Shown here: positions 17,355-26,688 of the stretch, in pieces | Position numbering within the stretch: the stretch's first letter is position 1 | Layout: each line of letters begins with the position of its first letter | Assembly (NCBI RefSeq): GCF_022458895.1 | Contig: NZ_JAINFL010000018.1 | Location: 55,569-119,568, forward strand | DNA: 64,000 bases | Direction of reading: 5' to 3' | Source: Roseihalotalea indica | GTDB lineage: Bacteria; Bacteroidota; Bacteroidia; Cytophagales; Cyclobacteriaceae | Notes under the pieces: model-generated | What the model was told of the DNA's origin: nothing | The model's input: only the letters and a program-made list of their open reading frames with translations | Databases searched by the model: none | Translations under genes and position numbers: made by a program

Positions 17355-18299
17355 ATGAAAAAAACGAATGTACTATATATAGGAGGGTCAGGTAGAAGTG
17401 GCAGTACGGTACTTACTAAGATTCTTAATTTCTGGGATGGTTTTATCGGACTAAATGAAATCTGTTATCTATGGCGCTATGGCCTGGAACGAAACTACCC
17501 GATTTCTAATGGTGAGTTGTTTAATGAATCTACCTTCTGGAAGGAAGTCCTTTCTCGAACTTATTCAGGTAAAGCAATAACCCAAAAAGAGGCTGATTTC
17601 TTTTCTCAGCCTGATCAGGCCGGCCTGAAAAACATTCTAAAGAATTTATCTCAGCAACAGCATGCAGCTCCGGAAACAGAAGATTACGCTCTGAAATTGG
17701 AAAAACTATATATATCTATTGCAGAGGTATCGGGCGCAGATTATATCGTAGACTCTTCTAAAACACCTGATTATGCCCATTTCCTAAGTAATATTGAGAA
17801 TTTAAATATTTTCTTTGTCCATTTGGTAAGAGACCCTAGAGGAGTGGCTTATTCGTGGAGTAAAAAATTTAAAAGAAGTGATGTACAAGAAGATGCCAAT
17901 GTTAGTATGACCTCCTTTAACTTGGTAGAAAGCACCTTACGCTGGATCAAATGGAATGTGGGCTGTGAGCTGATCCAAAGGAAAAAGAATGTAAAGTACC
18001 TGCGTGTCCGGTATGAAGATTTCACAACTAACCCTGAACGAGTCCTAAAGCAAATCACTGATTTTTTAGGCTTAAAAGAAGAGAAGCCAAGATATCACTT
18101 AACAGAAGAAGGTTTCCATGATTATCACAACGCTCCTGATATTTCCATTTGGGGCAATCCGCAGGTAAGACAGTCTCAGGGCGCTATTAAGGTAAAAGAA
18201 GATAAAGAGTGGGTTGAAAAATTCAGCTTTAAGAAAAAACTAATTGTTACCCTGCTTACATTTCCTTTCCTTATCCGATATAGATATCCATTCTTTTAA
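17355..18299 (+). CDS. PAPS-dependent sulfotransferase
   Basis: A 314-residue protein of the sulfotransferase family. The 5'-phosphosulfate loop appears as GGSGRSGSTVL (about residues 9-19) and the 3'-phosphate-binding segment as VRDPRGVAYSWSKKF (about 158-172). DYIVDSSKTPDYAHFL and the later RVRYEDFTTNPERVL are also conserved in this group. In this context it most likely sulfates a sugar of the cluster A polymer, as in many marine sulfated exopolysaccharides. It is last in the plus-strand unit, 76 nt after the GT2 gene, and converges on the Wzy-like gene. No PAPS-synthesis genes are in the window. Confidence 0.87.
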   Translation: MKKTNVLYIGGSGRSGSTVLTKILNFWDGFIGLNEICYLWRYGLERNYPISNGELFNESTFWKEVLSRTYSGKAITQKEADFFSQPDQAGLKNILKNLSQQQHAAPETEDYALKLEKLYISIAEVSGADYIVDSSKTPDYAHFLSNIENLNIFFVHLVRDPRGVAYSWSKKFKRSDVQEDANVSMTSFNLVESTLRWIKWNVGCELIQRKKNVKYLRVRYEDFTTNPERVLKQITDFLGLKEEKPRYHLTEEGFHDYHNAPDISIWGNPQVRQSQGAIKVKEDKEWVEKFSFKKKLIVTLLTFPFLIRYRYPFF

Positions 18300-18519
18300 G
18301 CACCCGGGTTTTATCTAACAAACCGTTCTACAATGGCCTAAAGTGCTAATTATGATTTACAGTATAAGAGCGTAGCTAGGTTTATACTCAATTTCATATT
18401 AATATCAACTATATCAGAAGCTTTGACTAAATTTAGTAAACAGAATCTCTTCGCTCCCAAGAAGAAGATTACGAGCCTACCTTCTGCTAAACGGGTTTAT
18501 ACCTTTATTAGAAAGGTGA

Positions 18520-19956
18520 TCAGCCGGCCACAGTTGCTCTTTCCTTCTGAGAATGGTTTGTCTCATTAGGTGCCTTACTAATTTTACTAACTGCAGTCCT
18601 TATAATAGAATGCATCACCAGGATTAAAAGTATACCAACAAATATACCCTGAGATGTCTCGTAGTAATTTTCGTACAAGCCAATAAAAAACAAAAATAAA
18701 ATAGCACTACTACAGCAAAAACATAAAAGACGGAGCTGTTTTTTATCCTTTAACTGGTAATATTTTTTTCTTAAGCGGAAAACCTGGGATACAACCGTAA
18801 ACAGCATCAGAAAAAACACTATTCCGCCAAATTCAACATACACGCTTAGCAATGAAAAGAAAGGGCGGTACATGGTAGAGTTGCCAAAAGCTTCAATATT
18901 ATTCTGCACATAAACCCAAGTAGACCGTATATAACGATCAAACAATTCAGTAGCCCCTACATTTAGTACAGGAATGCTGGTAAAAAAATCTGATAGTCCA
19001 CCATACGTCCCCGAAGCAATAATTCCCGCCCGGCTAGCATATTGTCCTGGCCCTACCCCTAACAAATGCATCAGCGGATATTCTTTACCTACTTCGTTGA
19101 ATGCAATCTGAACAGCTTTAGCTTTGGGGGAGTCGCCTTCAAGAAACATCAGGGCCTGCCTTTGTGCTCCGTAATATATGTCCGGGTCTAGTTGAGAGAG
19201 CAATAACAGCATACCGCCACCGGCGATCAAAAAAACAAAAAGCGTCTTGGCACTTAAAAGGATACGATGAGCCTCGAATACAATATAAGTAACCACTATA
19301 GCCAGTAATAAACTATAAAATACATGCCCCACTGAAGCAAAAACCAGGGCTAATAGCCCTATTGCGCTAGCAAGTTTAGCTTTTAATGACCCGGAAGAAG
19401 CAACAAAAGGAAAACAGAAAACCAGAAAGAAAACCATATTCATGGCGAAAAACTGGTTGCTAAAACCTGAATGTCCCTGAATAAAAGATAGTGGATTAAT
19501 GGTTCCTTCAACAATATCGCCATCGTTTCTACCTAATATTACTTGAGCCAACCCTCGTTGCATAATACCCCACATCCCCTCAAAAAGAATGACATACATT
19601 AACACTTTAGCGTATCGTTTATAACTGTAACGCTCATTGAGTAAAGCAGCTGGAAAAACTACAATAAACAACAATGATGCGTAATGAATAAAAGAGACAA
19701 TCCCATTGGAAATATTGTAGCGCCAGCCAAAATAGTAATTATATAGAGAGTAAAACATCATTAGCACTCCCCAACCTAGCAGTACAAATAACACCCTTTT
19801 AAAAGTATTGCCACTTCTACTACGATAAATGAACCAAACAATACAGATTAACGGAATAGCGAACCCAAGTGCTTTAGAAGGTGAAAGTGTTAGCAGTAAT
19901 CCTATTACAAAAGACTCAAAAAATGCTTGAGGATAATTATTTTGTACAGAACTCAT
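18520..19956 (-). CDS. Wzy-like O-antigen polymerase / ligase
   Basis: About 478 residues from the ATG at 19956 (MSSVQNNYPQ). An upstream ATG at 20001 would overlap the previous gene by 65 nt; the chosen start overlaps by 20 nt. The protein is polytopic with about 10-12 helices and one large periplasmic loop between them (about residues 255-385, containing GVGPGQYASRAG), the topology of the O-antigen ligase/Wzy polymerase superfamily. It is expected to polymerise repeat units flipped by the Wzx-like protein. It is the last gene of the minus-strand unit of cluster A. Confidence 0.82.
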   Translation of the reverse strand: MSSVQNNYPQAFFESFVIGLLLTLSPSKALGFAIPLICIVWFIYRSRSGNTFKRVLFVLLGWGVLMMFYSLYNYYFGWRYNISNGIVSFIHYASLLFIVVFPAALLNERYSYKRYAKVLMYVILFEGMWGIMQRGLAQVILGRNDGDIVEGTINPLSFIQGHSGFSNQFFAMNMVFFLVFCFPFVASSGSLKAKLASAIGLLALVFASVGHVFYSLLLAIVVTYIVFEAHRILLSAKTLFVFLIAGGGMLLLLSQLDPDIYYGAQRQALMFLEGDSPKAKAVQIAFNEVGKEYPLMHLLGVGPGQYASRAGIIASGTYGGLSDFFTSIPVLNVGATELFDRYIRSTWVYVQNNIEAFGNSTMYRPFFSLLSVYVEFGGIVFFLMLFTVVSQVFRLRKKYYQLKDKKQLRLLCFCCSSAILFLFFIGLYENYYETSQGIFVGILLILVMHSIIRTAVSKISKAPNETNHSQKERATVAG

Positions 19957-21178
19957 CTTTATGCAGGTAAGAATTGACGATACTATACGTGCGAGACACA
20001 ATGTTTTTCCATGAGAAGGAAAGTGCCCGTTGCCTTCCCTGCTTACTCATAGCCTGTTGGGTCTGAGGGTTATTTATAAGACTTTCTATAGCGTCAGCAA
20101 TTTCTTCGGCTAACCTATCCTCCGTAATCCCCTCAGTCATTTTTATCTTTATCCCACAGTTGTTGTCAACTATTTCACCAGGGCCACCAATATCCAGGCA
20201 CAAAACCGGCAAACCAAAGCAGAGGGACTCAACGGCTACCATACCCCCTGCTTCTCGTAATGAGGGAAATACGAATAAATCTGAGCTTTGATAAAGGGCG
20301 TGCAGCTCTTCCAGTGAAACACTTCCTCCCCAATGGATAACATCATGTACTTCATACTTTTTGGCTACTTCTTCGGCCCAACCTGAGTCGCCCCTTCCTA
20401 CAATTGTCAAGCTAACATCCGGTCTTCTTTGTTGTAGCACGGCAAACCCTCTGATCAGCAGATGTATGCCTTTCCAGTAAAGAGGCCGGCCAGCATACAG
20501 CAAGCGAAAATTCCCTTTTTGATGATCCTCCACTTCATCAATCACCGGTTGATTATCAAAACCAATTCCCATTTCATTCTTACATTTCCAATGGTACCTC
20601 TTTGGAATGTACCGGAGCGTATCTTTGGTTCTACAAAGTATGACTGTGCTTTTGGCATAAGTCATTTGTAAAAGGGGGTTTAGAGAGGATATGAAATTTA
20701 CTGCATCTCTAAGTAACTCAACCCGTAAGAAGCGAGTGGGCAAGCTTTTCTTAACCGAGAAAGGATAATTTTCACCACCACCGACCGGACCAAAAATAAA
20801 TGGCTGGTGATAAAGGCACAGAAATGAGGGAATTCGGAATACCCCCAGAGTAATATGATGGATAACTTCAATGTTCTTCTCTTTTACAATATTTTTAGCA
20901 AAGAAGAATAAACCAATTTGCCAAAAAAAGTAATAGATGTGCTCCGACATTGAAGCAGGCTTATAGAGGTGTTTTAAAAATCCGGGCAGACCATAGAAGA
21001 TAATGTCCACTCCCAGATCAGTGTGCTCAGATGTTTTCTGCACAAAAGGCTCGCGGGAATGACTGGTAATCACCGTTACCTTATGCCCCAACTTTGCCAG
21101 TTCAATGGCATAGTTCCACCCTACGGACGACTCACTTCCTATAGGTGCACAATGATAAGCTGAAAGCAGTATATTCAT
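19937..21178 (-). CDS. Family 4-type glycosyltransferase
   Basis: A 413-residue GT-B enzyme. The N-terminal domain opens MNILLSAYHCAPIGSESSVG and has FIFGPVGGGENYPF (about residue 127). The C-terminal donor domain has LLYAGRPLYWKGIHLLIRGF and the EX7E motif in REAGGMVAVESLCFGLPVL. It is clearly paralogous to the glycosyltransferase at 24412-25674: both share the opening AY-C-P-GSE-GWN pattern and PFIFGPVGGGE. Sugar specificity is unknown. Confidence 0.88.
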   Translation of the reverse strand: MNILLSAYHCAPIGSESSVGWNYAIELAKLGHKVTVITSHSREPFVQKTSEHTDLGVDIIFYGLPGFLKHLYKPASMSEHIYYFFWQIGLFFFAKNIVKEKNIEVIHHITLGVFRIPSFLCLYHQPFIFGPVGGGENYPFSVKKSLPTRFLRVELLRDAVNFISSLNPLLQMTYAKSTVILCRTKDTLRYIPKRYHWKCKNEMGIGFDNQPVIDEVEDHQKGNFRLLYAGRPLYWKGIHLLIRGFAVLQQRRPDVSLTIVGRGDSGWAEEVAKKYEVHDVIHWGGSVSLEELHALYQSSDLFVFPSLREAGGMVAVESLCFGLPVLCLDIGGPGEIVDNNCGIKIKMTEGITEDRLAEEIADAIESLINNPQTQQAMSKQGRQRALSFSWKNIVSRTYSIVNSYLHKDEFCTK

Positions 21179-21206
21179 GAGTGAATGACTTTTATGTGTA
21201 GAAGTT

Positions 21207-22220
21207 TTAAGCCTGTAACTGATACTGCTCTTGGTAAATCATTTCGCGGTACAACTGAAAGTAGCGATCAGCAATGATTGTAGGCAAAAATCTTTCTCTA
21301 TTTTTTTTCCCATTTTCAATGAGTGACTGCCGGTAGTCATCATCTTCTATCACTTTCTTTATTCCCTGATTGATAGAGGTAACATCATGTGGATTAACAA
21401 AACATGCAGCATCTTTTGCAACCTCGGGCATACAGGAAGTATTACTTGTAATAACTACTCTTTCTACCATATTGGCTTCAACAATTGGCAAACCAAACCC
21501 TTCATAAAGTGATACAAAGGATAGTATATCACATTCAACATACTTATTAACCATTTGCTTTTCTGTAAGCCCAAACTGTATATGATAATCTATCTTATAC
21601 CGCTCTAGTAGCGCTATTTCTTGCTCGGTTGGTTTACCGACAATCTCTAGCCGACAATCCAGATCCTGAATGGCATTAATAAGCCCTTTAAGATTTTTAT
21701 TGGGTTTGGAGCCTATGTGTAAGATAGTAGGATAAGACTTATTGAACGTTTTGGGATGAGGTTGAAAAGCAGGTGATATACAGTTATGAATTACCCTAAT
21801 TTTTTGCGGCGGACACTTTGCGTATTTAATTACTTCTTTTTTAGTGGTTTCTGATACTACCGTAACAAACTTAGACCGTAAAATTGGCATACGCAACCAA
21901 AACCAAGCTTGTATAAATCGCTTGAGCTTGTTGGGTGTGTAAAGCAAATTGAGGTCATGAAAGGTAATTACCGTTTTGCTTTTGTTCATAAACAGAGCTT
22001 TGTAGTAATCATCTCCTGTAATATGATTGACATCTCCTTGCTCTTTCAGGAGGATTTCAAACATATTATACAGTTTATTTTTCCATCCACTGTTAACGTA
22101 GCTTGCTTCAGTAATGGTAGGAGTGACATCTTTAGGAAGATGATCAATGATATTTTTAAATAGTGTTTCAATGCTAAAATGAATAGCACTAGGTTTCCTT
22201 GTGAAGTAAGTTACGTTCAT
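21207..22220 (-). CDS. Family 4-type glycosyltransferase
   Basis: A 337-residue GT-B enzyme, shorter than usual for GT4 but with the complete donor domain: ILHIGSKPNKNLKGLINAI, then EX7E in YEGFGLPIVEANM and SNTSCMPEVAKDAACFVNP. The N-terminal domain contains VITFHDLNLLY and FVTVVSETTKKEVIKY, typical of mannosyltransferase-like members. Located 28 nt before the next gene in the minus-strand unit, and 15 nt after the preceding one. The acceptor is unknown. Confidence 0.87.
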   Translation of the reverse strand: MNVTYFTRKPSAIHFSIETLFKNIIDHLPKDVTPTITEASYVNSGWKNKLYNMFEILLKEQGDVNHITGDDYYKALFMNKSKTVITFHDLNLLYTPNKLKRFIQAWFWLRMPILRSKFVTVVSETTKKEVIKYAKCPPQKIRVIHNCISPAFQPHPKTFNKSYPTILHIGSKPNKNLKGLINAIQDLDCRLEIVGKPTEQEIALLERYKIDYHIQFGLTEKQMVNKYVECDILSFVSLYEGFGLPIVEANMVERVVITSNTSCMPEVAKDAACFVNPHDVTSINQGIKKVIEDDDYRQSLIENGKKNRERFLPTIIADRYFQLYREMIYQEQYQLQA

Positions 22221-22235
22221 AACCTCGTCTGTTTT

Positions 22236-23333
22236 CTAAATTACTAAGACGTCATGCATTCTCACCATAAACTGGCTTATCTGATAGCAATTGTCATATT
22301 TTTGCCTACCCTGCTTTCCCATATTCCTGCGCTCCTCAGGGTGATTTATTAGATAATTCAAACACTTAGCGATGTCTTTTGGTGACTTTATTGGTGCCAA
22401 CAATCCTGTCTTTTGGTTATCAACAATGCTGGGAATACCACGCCATTGGGTAGCTACTACCGGCAACTCAAACATCATAGCTTCCACCACAACGTTTCCA
22501 AAAGATTCTGCCTCAAAAAAAGATGGAAAACAGAAAATATCTGCCTCCACAAAATACGGCCATTTCTCATCGCCTTTCTTCACCCCAGGAAATTGCACAA
22601 TATCTGTCAATCCGTGTTTATGACAATACGTTGTTACAGCATCTTTAAAATCCTGAGAAGCAAACTCGCCAATCAATGTTACCTTTATTGTCTGCTTTTG
22701 CTCTTTCAGTAAATTGGCAGCTTCCAACAATACCATTACTCCTTTGGATTCCTGAATTACTCCTACATACAGGATATTAACTTGCTCTTTTTCAGGCCGG
22801 TTAATAGGCAAATAATTGTGGCCTTCGTCTTCCAACCCATTGGGTACTACTATAGTATTCTTAGCATGAAAATATCCTCCATCATCAGGGTTTAACTCAG
22901 ATAAATGAATGGCCACATCCGGACGGCGATACACATATTTTGCTAAACGCTTAAGTATACCGGATTGCTGATCCACTATTTCGGATACACCGGCGGCTCT
23001 GAAATGAAAGATTGTTTTCTTGAATAGCAAACGAAGAAAGAATAGAATAAAAATATCGCGGGCTACTGGCGTGAAGCTAGAGCCCCCCGGCATATAATAC
23101 AAGGCGGGAATGTTGTATCGGAAGCGAAAATAAATAGCTCTTATCACTATTTCTACCATATGAAATACTTTCCCTAGCTCAAAATTGCCTACGGAAGACA
23201 TTGATTTAGAAAATGCCATGCGAACATGGTATATCTTTAAATCATTAAAATGTGCCTTGACTAAACGTTCGGTCATCATGGCCTGTCCACCATACGGAGG
23301 AGGGGTAATCCCAACCACTAATATTTTCTTCAT
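22236..23333 (-). CDS. Family 4-type glycosyltransferase
   Basis: A 365-residue GT-B enzyme starting MKKILVVGITPPPYGGQAMM, the glycine-rich N-terminal loop of many capsule GT4 enzymes. The donor domain has VNILYVGVIQESKGVMVLLE and the EX7E motif in FEAESFGNVVVEAM. The start codon overlaps the epimerase stop by 4 nt (ATGA), so the two genes are translationally coupled. Donor and linkage cannot be deduced. Confidence 0.88.
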   Translation of the reverse strand: MKKILVVGITPPPYGGQAMMTERLVKAHFNDLKIYHVRMAFSKSMSSVGNFELGKVFHMVEIVIRAIYFRFRYNIPALYYMPGGSSFTPVARDIFILFFLRLLFKKTIFHFRAAGVSEIVDQQSGILKRLAKYVYRRPDVAIHLSELNPDDGGYFHAKNTIVVPNGLEDEGHNYLPINRPEKEQVNILYVGVIQESKGVMVLLEAANLLKEQKQTIKVTLIGEFASQDFKDAVTTYCHKHGLTDIVQFPGVKKGDEKWPYFVEADIFCFPSFFEAESFGNVVVEAMMFELPVVATQWRGIPSIVDNQKTGLLAPIKSPKDIAKCLNYLINHPEERRNMGKQGRQKYDNCYQISQFMVRMHDVLVI

Positions 23334-24364
23334 ACTACTACTGCATCTCCTACAGGGCTAGCTATCAACTTTCTCCCTGACAATTGAGGCACTTTCGCGG
23401 CATCAGTATCGTGCCAGCTAATCATTTCTTTTACACCACTTTTGAGGGTGTAAGGTGGCGTACCCAACACCTGATAGGTTTTATTGATGGGAGTCAGGTA
23501 ATCCTGAGTCATGCTATTGAACCGGGTGCTAGTAATGGGAAAACGAATATTTCCTTTTTGCAACAGATCACCCGTCAGAGCAATTCCCTTTACCAGTGGG
23601 GTGGGTAAGATCCGAACTGGCTTGTTTGTAAGTTCCAAGGCTATTTCTTCTACCCATTGTCGTAAGTCAACCGGCTGATCGCCCACGTAGAATACCTCCT
23701 GGTGTACTTTTTCAGCCGGTGCTTGAAATATCTGCTCAATCTGCCATACTACGTTTCCAACATAACCATACGCCCGGCGTACATTTCTCTTACTAGGGTG
23801 AAAATATAACCCTTTTTGCATCACTTTGAACATAACATCGCGATAACGCAAGCTCCAAGGGCCCCAGATAGTTTGAGGGCGAATGATCGTCCAGGTGCAT
23901 TGTAAATCAGCACTACGTGTATAATCTTCGGTAAGCTTCTTACTGACTCCGTATAAGGTAAATGGCTTAAAATCTTGGTCGTGTTGGGGCATATAGCCGC
24001 TTTCGCATACAAACATACTAGAGGTGATAATAGCCCTTGTGATGCTTGATGTATTTTTTATACAGTCTAGTACATGCTGGGTGCCCTTCGTATTCTGGAT
24101 GTACTCATTTAGATCACCATCCAGTTCATAAATATCAGTATCTGTACGAGCAGCTAGATGAAGAACATGGGTTGGCTGAAAAGCTTTGAAAAGCGCTGAA
24201 AGCTTATCATAATCCATGATATCACACTCTTTCCAATAGGCGTTATGCTGCTCGTTAAGGGGAGGGTTCCAATCAATATTGATTAAGTCAATGTTCTTTT
24301 GTAAGCAGTCTTCTATTACATTTGTTCCTATAAAACCTGATGCACCAGTAATCAACAATCTCAT
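23330..24364 (-). CDS. NAD-dependent sugar-nucleotide epimerase/dehydratase (extended SDR)
   Basis: About 344 residues from the ATG at 24364 (a TTG lies 9 nt upstream). The N-terminal NAD-binding loop is TGASGFIGTNV (residues 6-16), HLAARTD follows strand 4, and the catalytic pair is in TLYGVSKKLTEDY (YxxxK). This is an extended short-chain dehydrogenase of the NAD-dependent epimerase/dehydratase family acting on a nucleotide sugar; the exact reaction is not clear from motifs. It is coupled to the downstream glycosyltransferase through ATGA. Confidence 0.85.
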   Translation of the reverse strand: MRLLITGASGFIGTNVIEDCLQKNIDLINIDWNPPLNEQHNAYWKECDIMDYDKLSALFKAFQPTHVLHLAARTDTDIYELDGDLNEYIQNTKGTQHVLDCIKNTSSITRAIITSSMFVCESGYMPQHDQDFKPFTLYGVSKKLTEDYTRSADLQCTWTIIRPQTIWGPWSLRYRDVMFKVMQKGLYFHPSKRNVRRAYGYVGNVVWQIEQIFQAPAEKVHQEVFYVGDQPVDLRQWVEEIALELTNKPVRILPTPLVKGIALTGDLLQKGNIRFPITSTRFNSMTQDYLTPINKTYQVLGTPPYTLKSGVKEMISWHDTDAAKVPQLSGRKLIASPVGDAVVV

Positions 24365-24411
24365 TTTATTCAATTTAGTAAGTTCTAATATAAGTCGTTA
24401 ACAAGAAACAA

Positions 24412-25674
24412 TTATACAGAACACTCAACGTGGGTAAGTGCGGGAGTATGAACAGCATCTAATATCTTCTGGTATTTTTGTATCATGGTGTCAACTTTAT
24501 ATCTCCATTCATGCTCTACTGCAAATTGATAAGCGTGTATAGACATGGTTTGATAGCGTTCAAAACTACCTGCCATCTTGTTAATGGCTTGCCCTATTTT
24601 TTGAGTGATTTGCTCGTTTTTATTTAACTTCAATTTTATACCGGCTTCTTCTGGAAGAAAAAAACCAGCTCCGTGCAGATCAAGCCCAATCACAGGCAAC
24701 CCATAACTCATGGCTTCTAGTAACTGCCCTCCGAAAGCACTTCTTAATGGGCAATAAACCAAGGCATCATGAGATATGTATAGTTTCTTTAGCTCGTTAT
24801 AGGGTAAATAACTAATAAAGTGAACCTGCCTGGAAATACCTAAGCGGCACGCTTTAAGCTTATAATAATTTTTTAGCAATCCGTTGCCCACTACGGTTAA
24901 TGATGTATTAGGGTTGTTTGCTTCCTTCAGCCCTTCTAATACCATATCCAGTCCCTTTATAGCAACCAATTTGCCTACCCACAATAAATTAAATGGCCGG
25001 TCAGCAAATTCCTGTTTCTTTAACATAGGGGGCGTAGCATTTTTAATGCCCATATCCAGGAAATATTCTACTTTGGTAGCACCTAACCTGGCAGCCAGTT
25101 GGCAGGTACCAGGATTGGTGACTAATACTAGGGTAGCTTTTCTGAGACATCGTCTGGCAGTTTTAAAGACATCAAATAAAACAAACTCCACTATAGTTCT
25201 GCATATTTCCTTACCCCAGCCAAAGCCCAGATATTTTTTTAACTGATCTGAAATTTTCTCTCCTCCTCCTACCGGTCCAAATATAAAGGGTATCTCTAGT
25301 CTCCACATATGAGAACCTAGCTGTATTGATCCATAGGTTACGTGGTGCACTAAGTCTATGGAGGTACTCTTTCTTAATACAATTGCATAGCGATACGCTT
25401 GATATTGCCATACTAAATAATGCAAGTATATAATAGGAAAGGGAAGTAAATTCCTCAGAAGTTCTAACCAGGCCCACACACCAATAAAGTGAAACTCTAT
25501 ATCCGAAATTACTCGGTTTTCCATGCTCAGAAGTACATTTGTTTGATTGTGCTTACTGGTTAAACAATGTACTTTGTGGCCTTGATTAGCTAATGTAACT
25601 GCCCAATTCCATCCAATTCCCGGCTCACTACCCTTATCAGGATCGCATGCATAGGCAGCTAATAATATTTGCAT
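24412..25674 (-). CDS. Family 4-type glycosyltransferase, paralogue of 19937-21178
   Basis: A 420-residue GT-B enzyme opening MQILLAAYACDPDKGSEPGI, with PFIFGPVGGGEKI and a donor domain containing LLWVGKLVAIKGLDMVLEGL. The region usually holding the first Glu of EX7E reads CPLRSAFGGQLLEAMSYGLP, so Ser replaces the first Glu while the second Glu is kept. A 116-nt gap separates it from the upstream TagA-type gene, larger than other gaps in this unit, so an internal promoter is possible though none was recognised. Confidence 0.86.
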   Translation of the reverse strand: MQILLAAYACDPDKGSEPGIGWNWAVTLANQGHKVHCLTSKHNQTNVLLSMENRVISDIEFHFIGVWAWLELLRNLLPFPIIYLHYLVWQYQAYRYAIVLRKSTSIDLVHHVTYGSIQLGSHMWRLEIPFIFGPVGGGEKISDQLKKYLGFGWGKEICRTIVEFVLFDVFKTARRCLRKATLVLVTNPGTCQLAARLGATKVEYFLDMGIKNATPPMLKKQEFADRPFNLLWVGKLVAIKGLDMVLEGLKEANNPNTSLTVVGNGLLKNYYKLKACRLGISRQVHFISYLPYNELKKLYISHDALVYCPLRSAFGGQLLEAMSYGLPVIGLDLHGAGFFLPEEAGIKLKLNKNEQITQKIGQAINKMAGSFERYQTMSIHAYQFAVEHEWRYKVDTMIQKYQKILDAVHTPALTHVECSV

Positions 25675-25790
25675 GAATTAAAAATCGTTGTAACAGGTTG
25701 TTGTTACCTATTTAGCAAAAAATAAAATATCTTCTTAAACTCGGCACGTCTTTTTACAGTCTATACCTGCTGGCTACTAATTATAATACT

Positions 25791-26615
25791 CTAGTGTAGC
25801 TCATCATTCTGTAGCCTTTTACCAAAAACAATACTTTTAAAGGCATTGTATAGAAACCAGCTGTTTCCTACTAAATATCTTTTCCACAAACGTTTCGGCT
25901 CTAAATAAAACCTATAAGCCCACTCTAATGATAAATTGCGAGCCCATTTGGGTAAGCGCTTTTCCATACCGGTATATGTTAAAAAGGCTTGCCCCAAGCC
26001 TAACATACAAGCATCTACCTGCCCTTTGTGGCTTGCCATCCATTTTTCCTGCTTGGGGCACCCCAAGGAAACCAACACTAAATTTGCACCCGAAGCATTT
26101 ATTCGAGCAACTGCCTCTTTATCTTCCTCAGGTGTAAGCGGGCGAAAGGGGGGGGATTCCAAACCAGCTATTCGCAGCGTGGGATATTCCTGAGTAATCC
26201 GCTGGCGAATTGCCTCCAGCACCTCAGGTGTAGAACCATAAAAATAAACTGATAGCTTTTGTGCTTCCGCTTCGCGTAACAGGTCAGGCATAAGATCCAT
26301 ACCACAGACTCGCTCCTGATGAATGCCGTACTGTAATCGCATTAAAATCGAGAGCGGACGACCATCGGGAGTAACCAAATCAGCTTGATTCACTACTTTC
26401 CGAAAAGCTTCATCCTGCTTTGATTCCGTCAACATATGCACGTTTGCGAAGCATACATAGGAGGACGCTCTTTTTTGAGCCAGGTTGATGATTTCTTGCA
26501 GAAACTCTGAATAATGCGCGGTACTTACCCGAGTGTTTAGTAAATCTACTTTTGGCAGTACTTCACCTTGACGAGATGATGTGTGAATGGGAGGCAAAAT
26601 AGTCAATTTCTTCAT
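25791..26615 (-). CDS. WecG/TagA/CpsF-family glycosyltransferase
   Basis: About 274 residues from the ATG at 26615 (a TTG at 26621 is an alternative). Family marks are the VDLLNTRVSTAHYSEFLQEI opening, TPDGRPLSILMRL (normally TPDG.P/VV), VYFYGSTPEVLEA, LVLVSLGCPKQEKWMA and the C-terminal PKWARNLSLEWAYRFYLEPK. GT26 enzymes usually add the second sugar (ManNAc, ManNAcA or GalNAc type) to the undecaprenyl-diphosphate sugar made by the initiating transferase, which is the preceding gene here. So this is probably the second step of cluster A assembly. Confidence 0.92.
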   Translation of the reverse strand: MKKLTILPPIHTSSRQGEVLPKVDLLNTRVSTAHYSEFLQEIINLAQKRASSYVCFANVHMLTESKQDEAFRKVVNQADLVTPDGRPLSILMRLQYGIHQERVCGMDLMPDLLREAEAQKLSVYFYGSTPEVLEAIRQRITQEYPTLRIAGLESPPFRPLTPEEDKEAVARINASGANLVLVSLGCPKQEKWMASHKGQVDACMLGLGQAFLTYTGMEKRLPKWARNLSLEWAYRFYLEPKRLWKRYLVGNSWFLYNAFKSIVFGKRLQNDELH

Positions 26616-26688
26616 GATCAATCAAAACACAAAGGCAGGCAATTTACCATTGCCTGCTCACGCAAATCATATAAAACACGTAATCTCT

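Noticed and set aside
19957..20001. ATG at 20001 as the start of the Wzy-like gene
   Set aside because: It would overlap the upstream glycosyltransferase by 65 nt and add a stretch without membrane or motif support; the ATG at 19956 gives a normal short overlap.
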